Source of the DNA: Linnemannia hyalina
Lineage: Eukaryota > Mortierellomycota > Mortierellomycetes > Mortierellales > Mortierellaceae
Assembly: GCA_019671135.1 (NCBI GenBank)
Contig: JAHRHY010000025.1
Span: 310,001-374,000 of the forward strand
Length of the DNA stretch: 64,000 nt
Reading direction: 5' to 3'
The notes under the pieces are model-generated. The model was not told the DNA's origin and made no database searches. It was given only the letters and a program-made list of their open reading frames with translations. Numbering within the stretch: position 1 is the stretch's first letter; every line of letters starts with the position of its first letter. A program made the translations under genes and the position numbers. Positions 1 to 9,190 of the stretch are shown here, one piece after another.

Positions 1-600
1 AAGTGGATCGCGAGGCCAACCACAAACACTCCGAACAATGTTCAGTTGATTGATATTCCTAATGCGGCACCCAAAGACATCAAGATCCTTACAGACCCAT
101 TCCGAGTCCACGATCGCCCGGGTATCCAACCATCCACCCAGAGTCAACCTGTTCGTCAGAAAAAGTAATTATCTTTCATTTTGGGCACCGAGCAATTAGC
201 CTGTCGATTTGTGACTCCTAGACAAACGAGCTGGTCTCGAACCGGTCAATCTCCAGAGTAGGCACATGAGCCATAAGAGCCTTGAAAACCGTATTCGAAA
301 CCATAGGTTCGCTTCAACTCGCTGGGTCGCACGGAAAACGAGCCTCTTCCATCCTGTAACGCTCAGCCCGAGAAATTGCACAACCCCGTCATCGCTTGAC
401 TAGACCATGCCTTCGAACTCTGCGGAAGTGAAGCGTGGGAACTTTAAGGGACGGCAGTCCAGTAATGAACGCAGTTTGAGGGAGTGAATTAGGCGTCTGT
501 TGACTCGCAGTCCTTTTTCGCGCCCCAGTGCCAGAGATTTGGGTGAAATGACGTTCTCCAGCCTTGACTGACACGGACACAGACACTAAGGTCGTGTTAA
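1..600 (-). pseudogene. Decayed F-box/LRR-like gene (C-terminal end beyond window)
   Basis: On the minus strand the three frames together spell a degraded member of the F-box family present elsewhere in the window. Around 70-130 one frame gives AIVDSEWVCKDLDVFGC, matching the TIVDSEWVCDNLEVFAC block of the intact gene at 7005-8183. Around 190-300 are remnants of the FEALLKH.STLEV and IDRLLC blocks. Around 330-380 is GWKRLVF, a block shared by all members. Stops and frameshifts separate these pieces, and the remaining C-terminal part would lie left of position 1. No F-box motif can be read at its 5' end. The family is inferred from the matches to the intact neighbours. It is almost certainly not translated as a full protein. 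Confidence 0.7.
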
Positions 601-1885
601 TCGAGAATAAACGTAATCATCTCCTGAACATCTGAGGGGAGCGCTGAATGATGTCGTATATGCTTCTGGTAACCCTTCTCCCATTGTAGTCTGTTCTGAT
701 GGTTCCGTGGAAGGTGATATTGAGATTAATGAGCGAGATTCACAAACAATAAAAAACAGAAGGAAAACGGGTGGGATACATTACATGTGACTCATTGGCA
801 GTAAGGCCCTGTAAAGGACACGCGCCCTCTATAACCAAGGATCCATGCCAGTGATTTTTGTATTTCTATCTATCTATCTCAAAAAGTATAACCTCGTCGT
901 ACATGTGCTGAGCTGCAAGTAATTTCTTTTGTTTCTTTTCTCATGTTATGCCTTCTGTGTTTTTTATCGCATTGCCTTTCACCCAGGGACCGCTAGTTAT
1001 TTTGTTATTTTTGATGAAAAGCTATTTCTTTCATAAAAGCGATCGACCTTCTACAGTCGTACTTGACCATCGATCATTCCTCGGAAGAAAGAAGAGGCAT
1101 TATTGTTTTTGGAGGGTCCCAATTACCATGAACTGTCCTCTTGTTTTTAATAGCGCCGTCCCCCCTCTTTCATTCCACTAGATCCTCTCTCTCTCTGTCT
1201 TTCTCTTCCTTCCTTCACTTTTGATCGAGTAGCGATCCTTTTCTGACACATTGTCGCCTTTCCAAGTGAGCAAAGTAGATAGAGGGTTGAAAAAGACAAA
1301 TGAAAAAAGAAAACGAATTGAAATGGAATAGGAAGAAGGTCAAGGCAAGACACAACTACAGCTGCCCACATTCCTCGAAGGCAGGATAAAAACAAGAAAA
1401 AGAGCGCTACCAATCATTCAGGAATAAGGAGCCTTTGTCTTTATCTTTCTTCTCGTTGCTCTAATGTCTCTCATTCTCACGTCTCCCTCGCTTTCTGCAT
1501 CAGATCTTTAGGTCCTTTTTCTTTTACTTCTCAGGCTCTGGGCAATTCTCCAGAGGACAGGGGTGAAATTCTTTCTTTCAGGTCTTGTTAACGAGGGATA
1601 TGATCATCACGCGCATCTCGCTTGAAAGGTTGCTGAACAGAGGCTTGCCCGTTGTAATTGGTTCTTGCTTGATTCTTGTCTGGTTCCTGGTGGTCGAGCA
1701 GTCTCGCGAGGTGGAGAAAGGAGATTCAAAGAGCCCGCACAACAAACCAACTCGAACAAAACTATAGTCCCTGACGGATACCTACACAAACTCCCCTGTA
1801 AACGACGACCAACAATGAAATAATCAGTTCTTTACTTTACGACTCGTCGTTGTTGATATTGAGTGCGTCCTTTGCACAGAATTCT
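601..1885. other. Intergenic, no supportable gene
   Basis: About 1.3 kb between two F-box copies. It contains only short open frames of 60-90 codons with no family-like features, a short TATC run near 866-880, and CT-rich and A-rich stretches. It probably holds the 3' flank of the minus-strand frame at 1886-2806 and the 5' flank of the dead copy at 1-600. Confidence 0.5.
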
Positions 1886-2806
1886 TCAACGCCTTTGATA
1901 AAACTTCTTGAACCTAATCTCTACTTGCGGCCAGTTCGTCTGAACCCATTCCTTTTCCTCTGCGTTGGAAATCCCGTTCTCCAGATACCACAGCACAACA
2001 AGGCGCAGATTCCGAAGGTCTTTCAGCACGTCCAGCCCACTCTCCAGAGTCATCGAAAGGCAGTCGTATTGCCAGACATGCCTCTTGTTGATCTTCCTGT
2101 ACTCGTCTGTCCATTCGTCGAGCTGAGAGCTCAACCTGAGTTCTCGCAGCTTGGTGAGTCGTGCGAGTTTGGTGTACACCCGGCGCTGAAGGTCAAGACT
2201 CTCCTGACGTGTTCCCTGCCTGACCTTGTCATTTATAATCGGGGTGCGAGGGATCTCTGGTCGAGGGATGCCCTCGATCGCACAACCAAAGACTTCGAGA
2301 TCTAAACAGACCCAGTCCGAATCCGCAACTGCCTTGGCCTCCAATCGTCCACCACGGTTGGTCAAACAATTGAACTCAAAATCGATTTCCTTGAGCTTGG
2401 GAAGTGAACAAAGCAACCGATCGATCTGCCGCCAATCGCACGCATAGTCACCCCCTATGCGGACAACCTCGAGTGTCGCATCATGTTTGAGGAGCGCCTC
2501 AACAATTTTGTCTCCGATCCTATAGCTCCATCTGTCGTCGCCGAGTCGAGGTGAGAAGGAAAACTCTCTCAATCCTGCAGGGCACCGGTCGAGAAGCTGG
2601 GCAAGACATTCCCCATCGCCCCCATCGCTATCATCGCGATCATCGCCCCGATCGCGAGAATCGAGTCCTTCGCGATAATCGACTTCATCGTGATCTTCGA
2701 CTCCATCAATCCACAAGGATGTCAGCCGCTTGAAGGTTGGCGGACAATCTTGTAAAAAACTGCCTCCTTGTGTTGGCCAAGGAATCATTGTTGACAGAGG
2801 GAACAT
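1886..2806 (-). CDS. F-box family protein lacking its F-box (LRR-like part only, 306 aa)
   Basis: This open frame matches the C-terminal two thirds of the F-box proteins at 7005-8183 and 49107-50300. It has ALLKHDATLEVVRIGGDY, IDRLLCSLPKLKEI, a DSDWVCLDLEVFGC block, IPRPEIPRT, LARLTKLRELRLS, YDCLSMTLESGLDVLKDL, and a final EWVQTNWPQVEI block. An acidic Asp-rich insert lies near residues 38-65. The first Met (2806) lies inside the LRR-like region, so the product as it stands has no F-box and could not bind Skp1 in the usual way. A plausible stray F-box piece lies about 0.8 kb upstream at 3589-3700, which suggests the gene was split. It may be a pseudogene body that happens to remain open, or a shortened expressed protein. 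Confidence 0.5.
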   Translation of the reverse strand: MFPLSTMIPWPTQGGSFLQDCPPTFKRLTSLWIDGVEDHDEVDYREGLDSRDRGDDRDDSDGGDGECLAQLLDRCPAGLREFSFSPRLGDDRWSYRIGDKIVEALLKHDATLEVVRIGGDYACDWRQIDRLLCSLPKLKEIDFEFNCLTNRGGRLEAKAVADSDWVCLDLEVFGCAIEGIPRPEIPRTPIINDKVRQGTRQESLDLQRRVYTKLARLTKLRELRLSSQLDEWTDEYRKINKRHVWQYDCLSMTLESGLDVLKDLRNLRLVVLWYLENGISNAEEKEWVQTNWPQVEIRFKKFYQRR

Positions 2807-2926
2807 GCGGAGAAATAATACAAGTATTCAAAACAAAGATAACAGTCACTAATCACATAGTGATGAAGTGGCAGAATCAAGGTTATCATGTTTCATAGAT
2901 GATCATGTTCCTGAAGCCAGACCAAT

Positions 2927-3346
2927 TTACTTGCTGCGAGAGAGTAGAAAAAGGAGGGACAGCGAGATGAGCAAGATATGAATCACACACATCATGAGTG
3001 CAAAACGAGGCAATGAAAATGAGAACGTGAAGGGAGAAGGAGTATAACGAACAAAATAGGAGAAGAAGACCCGCCTCATTTTCACAAAGGGCAGTTCACA
3101 GTTCACAATAGTCGAGCCTCTGGGCGTGGCATCACACACACATTTGGTTCTGGAAGCATATGCACACGACCGGAAGTCGATTGCTGAAATGCAACTCATT
3201 CCAATGTTTCCTTTGGGGTCAGCACCGACCAGCAAAACTTCGCAGCAGTAATCCTTTCTTATGGTTTGGCTTTGAATTCTAACTGCCATGAAACTGATCA
3301 GGCCAAGGGTGAACAAAAGCTGGGTGGGTTTCTTGATGAAGACCAT
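2927..3346 (-). CDS. Possible small secreted cysteine-rich protein (139 aa)
   Basis: The frame opens with a good signal-peptide profile: two Lys at residues 5-6, then the hydrophobic run LLFTLGLISFMAV, and a likely cleavage around SQT near residue 27. The next 60 residues hold seven cysteines in the order CC, C, C, CxC, C. The last third turns hydrophobic (FALMMCVIHILLISLSLLFLL), which could be a membrane tail or read-through of an unrecognised intron. It lies between the F-box fragment at 3589-3700 and the F-box-less body at 1886-2806, so it either interrupted that gene or sits in an old insertion. The cysteine order faintly recalls hydrophobins, but the first Cys and one CC pair are missing. 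I do not assign a family. Expression is unproven. Confidence 0.35.
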   Translation of the reverse strand: MVFIKKPTQLLFTLGLISFMAVRIQSQTIRKDYCCEVLLVGADPKGNIGMSCISAIDFRSCAYASRTKCVCDATPRGSTIVNCELPFVKMRRVFFSYFVRYTPSPFTFSFSLPRFALMMCVIHILLISLSLLFLLSRSK

Positions 3347-3588
3347 TGTTTCTGTACTTGCTAGACTGTTTTTGAGGTTGAGGGTGAGAGAAGAGGATGC
3401 GATAAGTCAGTGACTTGACTAGATTGTATATTGGTTTGAACAGGTGCTAAAACAGCTAGTTAGCAAATGGGTCTAACGGTGCATCAGAATCAGGTGCTTG
3501 AGAAGAAAATACAATAGGCGGCCTTCAACTTGACCGTGCTCTCGCTCCTCTCGGACTCAGACTCGTATTGACAACTGACTATCATGAG

Positions 3589-3700
3589 TCATGGCTGAAA
3601 CGGGTTCCTCCAGACCTGACAGACCCGCAAGCAGACGGTTAAGTCGTGCGAATGTGGAGCGATCCTATGTCCATGATGGTTGTCGGGTATCCTGTGCTGG
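3589..3700 (-). pseudogene. Stray F-box motif fragment
   Basis: The minus strand encodes HDLTVCLRVCQVWRNPF followed closely by a stop. It aligns with the core of the F-box in the intact neighbours (HELPVCLRVCRAWQKIF). No coherent LRR-like region follows it directly; the next homologous block begins at 2806. The simplest reading is that this is the 5' piece of the gene whose body is 1886-2806, separated by about 0.8 kb of unrelated DNA. A separate truncated copy is also possible. Confidence 0.6.
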
Positions 3701-4257
3701 TCGAGCCAGTTGAAGTGGCTGAAAAGGATTGTGTTGGTTGAGACGGTTGAGATCTGGAGGAAAAGGCGGGAGGGATCAAAAAAAGAATTAAATACCAGAA
3801 GCAAAAAAAAATAGAGCAATAAGGAAGTTACTGCAGGGTCTAGATCCAGTCACCTTCACACAGTAGACCTCTCTCAAAAGAACAACTGTGACAAAATGAT
3901 GAGAATAATCCTTCCTAACTTTTCTACTTTCGCGCAAAATTTCAATTTTGGCTTCTGCCCCCCGCACAGGACACCCACAGGCAACTGGCGTTCTCACACA
4001 TCTCAAAATTAATGGCGCAGCCACGAGTCGTTTGCCACCTATTTTTCAAGAGCCATCAGTGAACCCATCCTATTACCCATCGCATTTCAATTCGCCCCAC
4101 CTGCACCATCTTTCATACTTCATCTTCTACTTTCCTCCCATCCTTCCCATCTCCATCTCATACATCTCCCACACCATCATCGTGATTCCTCACACCATCA
4201 TCGCATTCACCAACAACTCGCCACCCCCACCTTTCTCCTCAGCCCCCATCACCAACC
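3701..4257. other. Promoter region between the F-box fragment and the F-box gene at 4258
   Basis: The first 200 bp are A-rich with no gene. The last 240 bp are C/T-rich, with many ACC/CAT trinucleotides, as in a fungal 5' leader. A PACE-like site lies at 4031-4039. Confidence 0.4.
4031..4039 (+). promoter_or_regulatory. PACE-like element upstream of F-box gene
   Basis: TTTGCCACC is the exact reverse complement of GGTGGCAAA, the yeast proteasome-associated control element bound by Rpn4. It lies about 220 bp before the ATG at 4258. Related sites lie at similar distances upstream of two other minus-strand F-box copies and just upstream of UMP1. Function is inferred from the consensus only. Confidence 0.35.
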
Positions 4258-5367
4258 ATGACATCTCTCCCTCCCGAGCTGTTAAAGGAGATTGCCCGAC
4301 ATCTCTCCCGTCACGAACTCACAGTCAGTGTCCGAGTCTGTCAAGAATGGCACGCGGCCATCAACCAATCCCTCTGGGAGAAAGTCCTCCTCGACTCGTC
4401 AAGGGACAGAGACTCTCGCTTCGAATCCTTCAAAAAGTGTGTTGTCGAAGCTGGGGCTCTGTCGAGAAGCGGGTACTGGATCCGAGTGCTACGTGCTTAC
4501 CATTATGAGGCTGCCTCTCTTCTGACTACCTACGGAGCCACTACTTGTACCGAGATCGCGAGGCTGACACTAGGATCCAAGAGCGACGGCGTTGTGGATA
4601 ATTATGATGCGATGCGTCTTCTTGAGCAGTCGACAAAATTGAAAGGGCTTCATCTTTCGGGACAGATGATAGCGCCGACAAACCCCAAGTACGAGCAACT
4701 AATCGCTGCGGTCCCGACTACGGTGGAGGTGCTTTTCCTTGGTGATATGGGGCATGACAGCGAACAGCATTTCGATTCTGACAACGGCGACGACCACGAC
4801 GGAGCAGCATCGCCACCACAATGCCCCCAGCCTCTGATCCCTCTCCTACCTCGACTCACCAACCTGGGCATCTTGGGCCTTGCCGTCAACAATGCGACCT
4901 GGCCCCTGATCTTTAAGAACTGCCCCGGTCTCAAGGCCCTCCGTCTCGACTGGAACAACGGCAAGGAGGGCGTAAAGGCCATCGCATCCGCTGCTCGAGA
5001 GCACTGTCCAGCACTCAATCAGTTGCGGCTCTTAAATATGACTGCAGATTTGTCGCGATCATCATTCGATGAGGTCTGGGCGACGTTTCTGAGTTCGAGC
5101 ACCTGTGGCTGGGAAGCTCTGGAGATCGATGCGGCCTCGAATGTTGTCTCCGTTGGACCCCTGAGCATGGCTGCGCTCCTCCCTCGCCTCCCCCTCAACC
5201 AGCACCTCAACCAGCCTCTGCATGCTTCTACGTTGAAGACTCTCGGGTTGGGGTATGGCGCCGATATTTCTTCGGAGTATGTTCGGCAGCTCTACGAAGC
5301 AGCACCCAACTTGACTATTACGGTCAACTACGAGGCTGTTCCTCGATCTATCGATCCCGCGAAATGA
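4258..5367 (+). CDS. F-box/LRR-like protein (369 aa)
   Basis: An uninterrupted frame starts MTSLPPELLKEIARHLSRHE. Residues 3-45 form an F-box (LPPELLKEIARHL, then LTVSVRVCQEWHAAINQSLW), the Skp1-binding module of SCF ubiquitin ligases. The rest has spaced leucine-rich segments (LPRLTNLGILGLAVNN, LKALRLDWNN, LNQLRLLNM, LKTLGLGYG) typical of a divergent LRR substrate-recognition domain. An acidic insert with GDDHDG lies near residue 180. It is more diverged from the other F-box copies here than they are from each other, and lacks their EWVC.LEVF block. The expected role is nuclear or cytosolic substrate selection for ubiquitination; the substrate is unknown. Start choice: first ATG, directly followed by the F-box. 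A PACE-like site lies about 220 bp upstream. Confidence 0.85.
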   Translation: MTSLPPELLKEIARHLSRHELTVSVRVCQEWHAAINQSLWEKVLLDSSRDRDSRFESFKKCVVEAGALSRSGYWIRVLRAYHYEAASLLTTYGATTCTEIARLTLGSKSDGVVDNYDAMRLLEQSTKLKGLHLSGQMIAPTNPKYEQLIAAVPTTVEVLFLGDMGHDSEQHFDSDNGDDHDGAASPPQCPQPLIPLLPRLTNLGILGLAVNNATWPLIFKNCPGLKALRLDWNNGKEGVKAIASAAREHCPALNQLRLLNMTADLSRSSFDEVWATFLSSSTCGWEALEIDAASNVVSVGPLSMAALLPRLPLNQHLNQPLHASTLKTLGLGYGADISSEYVRQLYEAAPNLTITVNYEAVPRSIDPAK

Positions 5368-5569
5368 AGAAGAGGAGAAATGGCGATGTAAATGTAAACA
5401 AGAAACTGACATTCATTGAGTGTTATGTAAAGTTGAAACGGTCTCTCTCCTCCATTTTTTTGTGCGCATGTTTTCATTCACTTGTCGGTGATGGTTACAC
5501 CGGTAGCAATACAGCAAGATCAAAACAAGCGAACTCTTTGTTTTTATTATTCCGCAACATGCGCTCTCC

Positions 5570-6550
5570 AAGAGAACAAGCTAGAATTAAAGGAACTATC
5601 ACTATCGCTGCTGTCCTGATCAACATTTTCTGTAGTCTTAACCTTTGCATTGGGCCATTGTTCCCCATTACACGTCTGCTCCCACTCAACATCCACATAA
5701 GCCTCCATCTCCTCTAACCAACAACCATCAGCTCCTTGAGATCCCCCAGCAGATCCAGCCCGTTCTCTCCTGTAATTGCCAAGCAATCTCACTGTCGATG
5801 GCACTCCTTATGCTGGTTCCCGTAATCTTATTCATCGATCGGAGAGCTCAGTATGAACTGTCGCAGCTTGGTAAACTTTTAAAGTTTCGCACACATCCGA
5901 CACTGAATGTCCACACTTTCCTCCCATGTCCTACTCCTTATCCCATCGTTTTCAGTGTGCTAACATTGTCGTGGGTGATGTCCGGGCGAGGAAATGTTCT
6001 TGAGCTCACAACGAAACACCTCCAGCCTTTTACAAACCCACTCAGAATCCACAACAGCCCTGGTGTCCAGCTGTCCACCGTCGTAATTGGCCTGGTGCTT
6101 GTTTTCGGCGGCGAGGAACTTAAGGTTGGGTGCGGAGCACAGTACTCGGTTGATCCCATCGCCGTGCACAAAGGTGTCACCACTCAGCCTAAGAAACTCA
6201 TAACAAAAAACACACGCCTTTTCCATCCTGCAGAGTCGACCCGAAAAATGTCGATCAATGGCGGAGGGCGATCACCGTGAGATATCCTGAGCTCTAGCGA
6301 GGCCAAGAGAGAGAGAGAGAGTGGCAACAGAGAGCAATCTAAAATTCTGTCAAATGTTCACGGCTTCAGTTCTGTTTTAGGGACTACATGAGGTGGCCAT
6401 ATGTCGATAATCCGTCTGGAATTCTTCACTGTTTTTGACGTCTCCTTCTTGTGAGGTACGTCGACGCGTCTCCAGAAGTTTGAAGCGGATATCGATCTCC
6501 AGGCTAAAAAGACGCGCAGGCAGACGGGTAGTTGGTGTTAGTGAAGGCAG
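5570..6550 (-). pseudogene. Decayed F-box/LRR-like gene copy
   Basis: This copy of the 7005-8183 gene is broken by several frameshifts and stops. Near 6430-6540 the minus strand reads VCLRVFLAWRSISASNFWRR, a degraded F-box. Near 6100-6180 is GINRVLCSAPNLKFL. Near 6000-6070 is AVVDSEWVCKRLEVFRC. The C-terminal ENGLDLLGDLKEL and EQWPNAKV blocks lie near 5640-5760. The order and spacing match the intact gene, so this is a whole-gene duplicate that has died. Its upstream flank (about 6600-6930) also resembles the upstream flank of the intact gene, showing the duplication included the promoter. Confidence 0.75.
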
Positions 6551-7004
6551 CGCTCAATATTTTCCTGGACCTCTTATGAAAAGGTGTCTAGGAGATTTGT
6601 TTCGTGTTGTAGTTTGAGCGTGTGTTTTTGTCCCTTGCTGTGTTGGAGAGCTGGTCCTGGGTGTGTCCCCGATGACATGGGTGCGATGCAAGAAGAATGT
6701 AAAAACGAGATTGCAGACCGAGAACAAATAGCTTTTGACCACGTGATATATATGTAAAATTGGTGGCGAGATCAGTCTCAATGGTCCAGGAGTAGCCTGG
6801 GTAACAAGAAACGTTATCTTCGCTAAAGTAATCGCCACACCCGCTTTATCTATCACTTCATCAACTCCCAAGCATCCTTATTAAACATTCTTTCTTCCAG
6901 AATTTACCCCGCATCTAATCCTCATGCCTCAATTGCGCGAAACACCAATTGCGTTTGCACAGAAATGATCATCCACCTACTCTTACATATTCATCAATAC
7001 TTTT
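6551..7004. other. Upstream flank of dead F-box copy; diverged duplicate of 8250-8520
   Basis: About 450 bp without a gene. It holds CACGTG near 6740, a PACE-like GGTGGCGAG at 6762-6770, and a block AAAATTGGTGGCGAGATC that recurs, diverged, at 8406-8425. A second shared block is GAATTTACCCCGC near 6900, against GAATTTACTCCGC near 8505. Confidence 0.5.
6762..6770 (-). promoter_or_regulatory. PACE-like element upstream of dead F-box copy
   Basis: GGTGGCGAG on the plus strand is about 210 bp upstream of the decayed minus-strand F-box, in the same orientation relative to the gene as the sites at 4031 and 8415. It differs from GGTGGCAAA at two positions. Confidence 0.25.
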
Positions 7005-8183
7005 TTATTCACTGTTCACTGGTGGTGGTAAAGGGACTTCCTCCTCCTCTACAGTGGCCTCTTCATCTGATGGTTGCTCGTCGACTGTATTGCTGTCGCT
7101 CTGATCCTCGTCTGGATTCTCGTTATCGATCGCAACATTCGGCCAATGCTCATCAAACCACTCCTTCTCCTGCTCGCCGTCGATGTAGATCTCCATATCC
7201 TGCAACCCCACCTCTCGCAACTCCGTAAGGTCCTTCAGTAAGTCCAGACCACCGTCCAATGTCATCGCCAAACAATCGAATTGTCGTATGTGATCCCTGT
7301 TTTTCGGTACTACTATTGAATTTCCTGGGATGTAATAAAAGCCCAACGTGAGCTCCCGCAGTTTCGTGAACCGTGCCAGTTTCGAATAGATCCGATACTG
7401 CAGGTCGAGACTCTCCTCAGCCGTTCCTGTTTGGACGAATTTGGTCGCTGGTTGGTCGAGAATGGTGCGGGTGATATCTGGGCGAGGGATGTTACGGATC
7501 TCGCAGGCAAAGACTTCCAGGTTGTCGCAAACCCACTCCGAGTCCACGATGGTCTTGGCGTCGAGATATCCGCCGGCGTGATCGTCCTTGTGATCGTTCG
7601 AGACGTACAGCACCTTGAGGTTGGGTGCTGTGCAAAGCAGTCGATCAATGCCCTCAGCGTCGGCATAGCACTCATCCTCCAACCGAACCACCTCCAGCGT
7701 CGACGCATGTTTAAGGAGCGCCTCGAAAAAGTCTGCCGCAAACTGATACGTGGGCCCTTGTTCGACCGACACCGAGAATACCAGCCTCCTCCATCCTGTT
7801 GTCGACCCTCGGCGAAGAAAGTGGACAAACGGCTGCCAGTGTCCCGTATGTGTCAGGTGCACCTCCAATGACGTGAGCTGGAAGTCGGGACGGCTCCTCA
7901 TGATCGAACACATGAAAAGGCTGTCGTCGCGCACTGTGAGGGATCGGAGGAGATGGCCGTAGGTTTTGAGGCCGTCGACAAAGTCGTACTCCACCTCTTT
8001 GCGGTTCCAGGACAGGTCTGCCTCTCGCCAGAGGTGCGCGCTGAATATTTTCTGCCAAGCTCGACAGACACGCAGGCAGACAGGCAGCTCGTGTTGCCAA
8101 AGGTAGCGCCCAATCATGGATTGCACCTCCGGCGGCAGGTCCCCAAACGACGTCTTGTTCCTGTCGTCTGTCTCTTGTTCCAT
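7005..8183 (-). CDS. F-box/LRR-like protein (392 aa)
   Basis: This is an intact single-exon member of the local F-box array. Residues 14-54 form the F-box (LPPEVQSMIGRYLWQHELP, then VCLRVCRAWQKIFSAHLWRE). The divergent LRR-like region follows with blocks shared by the paralogues: GWRRLVFS, FEALLKHASTLEVVRLE, IDRLLCTAPNLKVLYVS, TIVDSEWVCDNLEVFAC, IPRPDITRT, LARFTKLRELTLGF, FDCLAMTLDGGLDLLKDL, LQDMEIYIDGEQEKEWF. The last 45 residues are strongly acidic (DEDQSDSN, EEATVEEEE) and probably disordered. The expected role is an SCF substrate receptor with unknown substrate. The ATG at 8183 is the first in frame and just precedes the F-box. This is the best reference copy for reading the decayed copies on either side. 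Confidence 0.88.
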   Translation of the reverse strand: MEQETDDRNKTSFGDLPPEVQSMIGRYLWQHELPVCLRVCRAWQKIFSAHLWREADLSWNRKEVEYDFVDGLKTYGHLLRSLTVRDDSLFMCSIMRSRPDFQLTSLEVHLTHTGHWQPFVHFLRRGSTTGWRRLVFSVSVEQGPTYQFAADFFEALLKHASTLEVVRLEDECYADAEGIDRLLCTAPNLKVLYVSNDHKDDHAGGYLDAKTIVDSEWVCDNLEVFACEIRNIPRPDITRTILDQPATKFVQTGTAEESLDLQYRIYSKLARFTKLRELTLGFYYIPGNSIVVPKNRDHIRQFDCLAMTLDGGLDLLKDLTELREVGLQDMEIYIDGEQEKEWFDEHWPNVAIDNENPDEDQSDSNTVDEQPSDEEATVEEEEVPLPPPVNSE

Positions 8184-8689
8184 TGCTGTTGGTTCGTTGC
8201 TGTTTGTTGAATGGTCGTTGGGCCGGAGATGGGAGCAAAGTTGATGATCAACGGAAAAAACAATGACGAAAATGACCGATTTCTACACGTGACTTGACCA
8301 TGGAGAGCTTGGAAGGGCATACATGAACCGGTAACCATTGTGCTCCAGGGGAGCCTACTTCGCCCAACGTACAACAATGTGATCAACAACCATTAACGAA
8401 CTTGTCAAAAATTGGTGGCAAGATTGGTTTCAGATCATTCAGGAACGGTCGTGTCTGCGCCCAAAGGTCATACAAGCTATTCTCCTCGCATAAGTTTCTT
8501 TTTGAATTTACTCCGCGTCAAAGTTTTTTTTTTTCGTAGCTGCGCAAATGTTTGTCTAGAAAAAAAACATGCCGATCGACGATTTGAATGCTAGTCATAT
8601 CGTTTTGTTCTTAATCCACCATTCGCTGACAACCTGTATTCATCACTTTGATCCTCTTCTTCTCTTCACTCAATCCCCGTGCCAGATCA
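8184..8689. other. Promoter flank of the F-box gene at 7005-8183
   Basis: There is no gene here. It contains ACACGTGAC near 8286 and a PACE-like GGTGGCAAG at 8415-8423, about 230 bp upstream of the ATG. Blocks from roughly 8250 to 8520 are a diverged duplicate of 6600-6930. Confidence 0.5.
8415..8423 (-). promoter_or_regulatory. PACE-like element upstream of F-box gene
   Basis: GGTGGCAAG matches the yeast PACE consensus GGTGGCAAA at eight of nine positions. It lies 232 bp upstream of the ATG at 8183, close to the 219-bp spacing of the 4031 site to its own F-box gene. Confidence 0.35.
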
Positions 8690-9190
8690 GTGCTCCTCAA
8701 ACCAGCTCTGCTTCCGGTCGCCGTCAATGTAAATTTCCTTCTACTGTAGACTCACCCACTGTAACCCCTTGAGGCTCTTCCACAAGTCCAAGTCGTTGTC
8801 CAGATGTGAAGGTCACTGCAGACCCACCCCGAATCCAGGATGACCTTGGCGTCCAGATATCCGCCGCCATGGCCGTCCTTGTGATCGTTCGCAATTGTAT
8901 AATTCATTGAGATTGGGCACCGAATAAAGCAAACAATTCACTCCTTCGGCGTCGGCATAGCACTCGCCCCTTCCAGGCGGATCACCTCCAGGGTCGAAGA
9001 ATGCTTAGAAGCACATCGAAAAAGGCCTGGCCAAACTCAAAAGTGGGCTCAAATTCCATTGACATATCAAACTTCAGTCTCTTTCCTGCTACAGAACCTT
9101 GGTTCGGCAATTCGACAGTCGGCACTCAGTGTCCATCGGGAGTCCTGTATACTTCTGCAACTTCCAGCGACGTCATTTTTCAGGGCCAAC
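8690..9190 (-). pseudogene. Internally deleted F-box gene remnant
   Basis: The minus strand carries scattered blocks of the 7005-8183 family: LTSLEV and KRLKFDMSMEFEP near 9060-9180, GQAFFDVLL near 9010, YADAEGVNCLLYSVPNLNELY near 8900-8960, and a C-terminal IYIDGDRKQSWFEEH near 8690-8730. The segment normally lying between the EWVC block and the DLLKDL block is missing, so this copy has an internal deletion as well as stops and frameshifts. No F-box can be read. Confidence 0.7.

Noticed and set aside
1850..2305. 151-codon plus-strand frame
   Set aside because: Reverse shadow of the F-box family body at 1886-2806.
2927..3346. Hydrophobin identity for the cysteine-rich frame
   Set aside because: The eight-cysteine hydrophobin order is not met: the first Cys is absent and the second CC pair is CxC.
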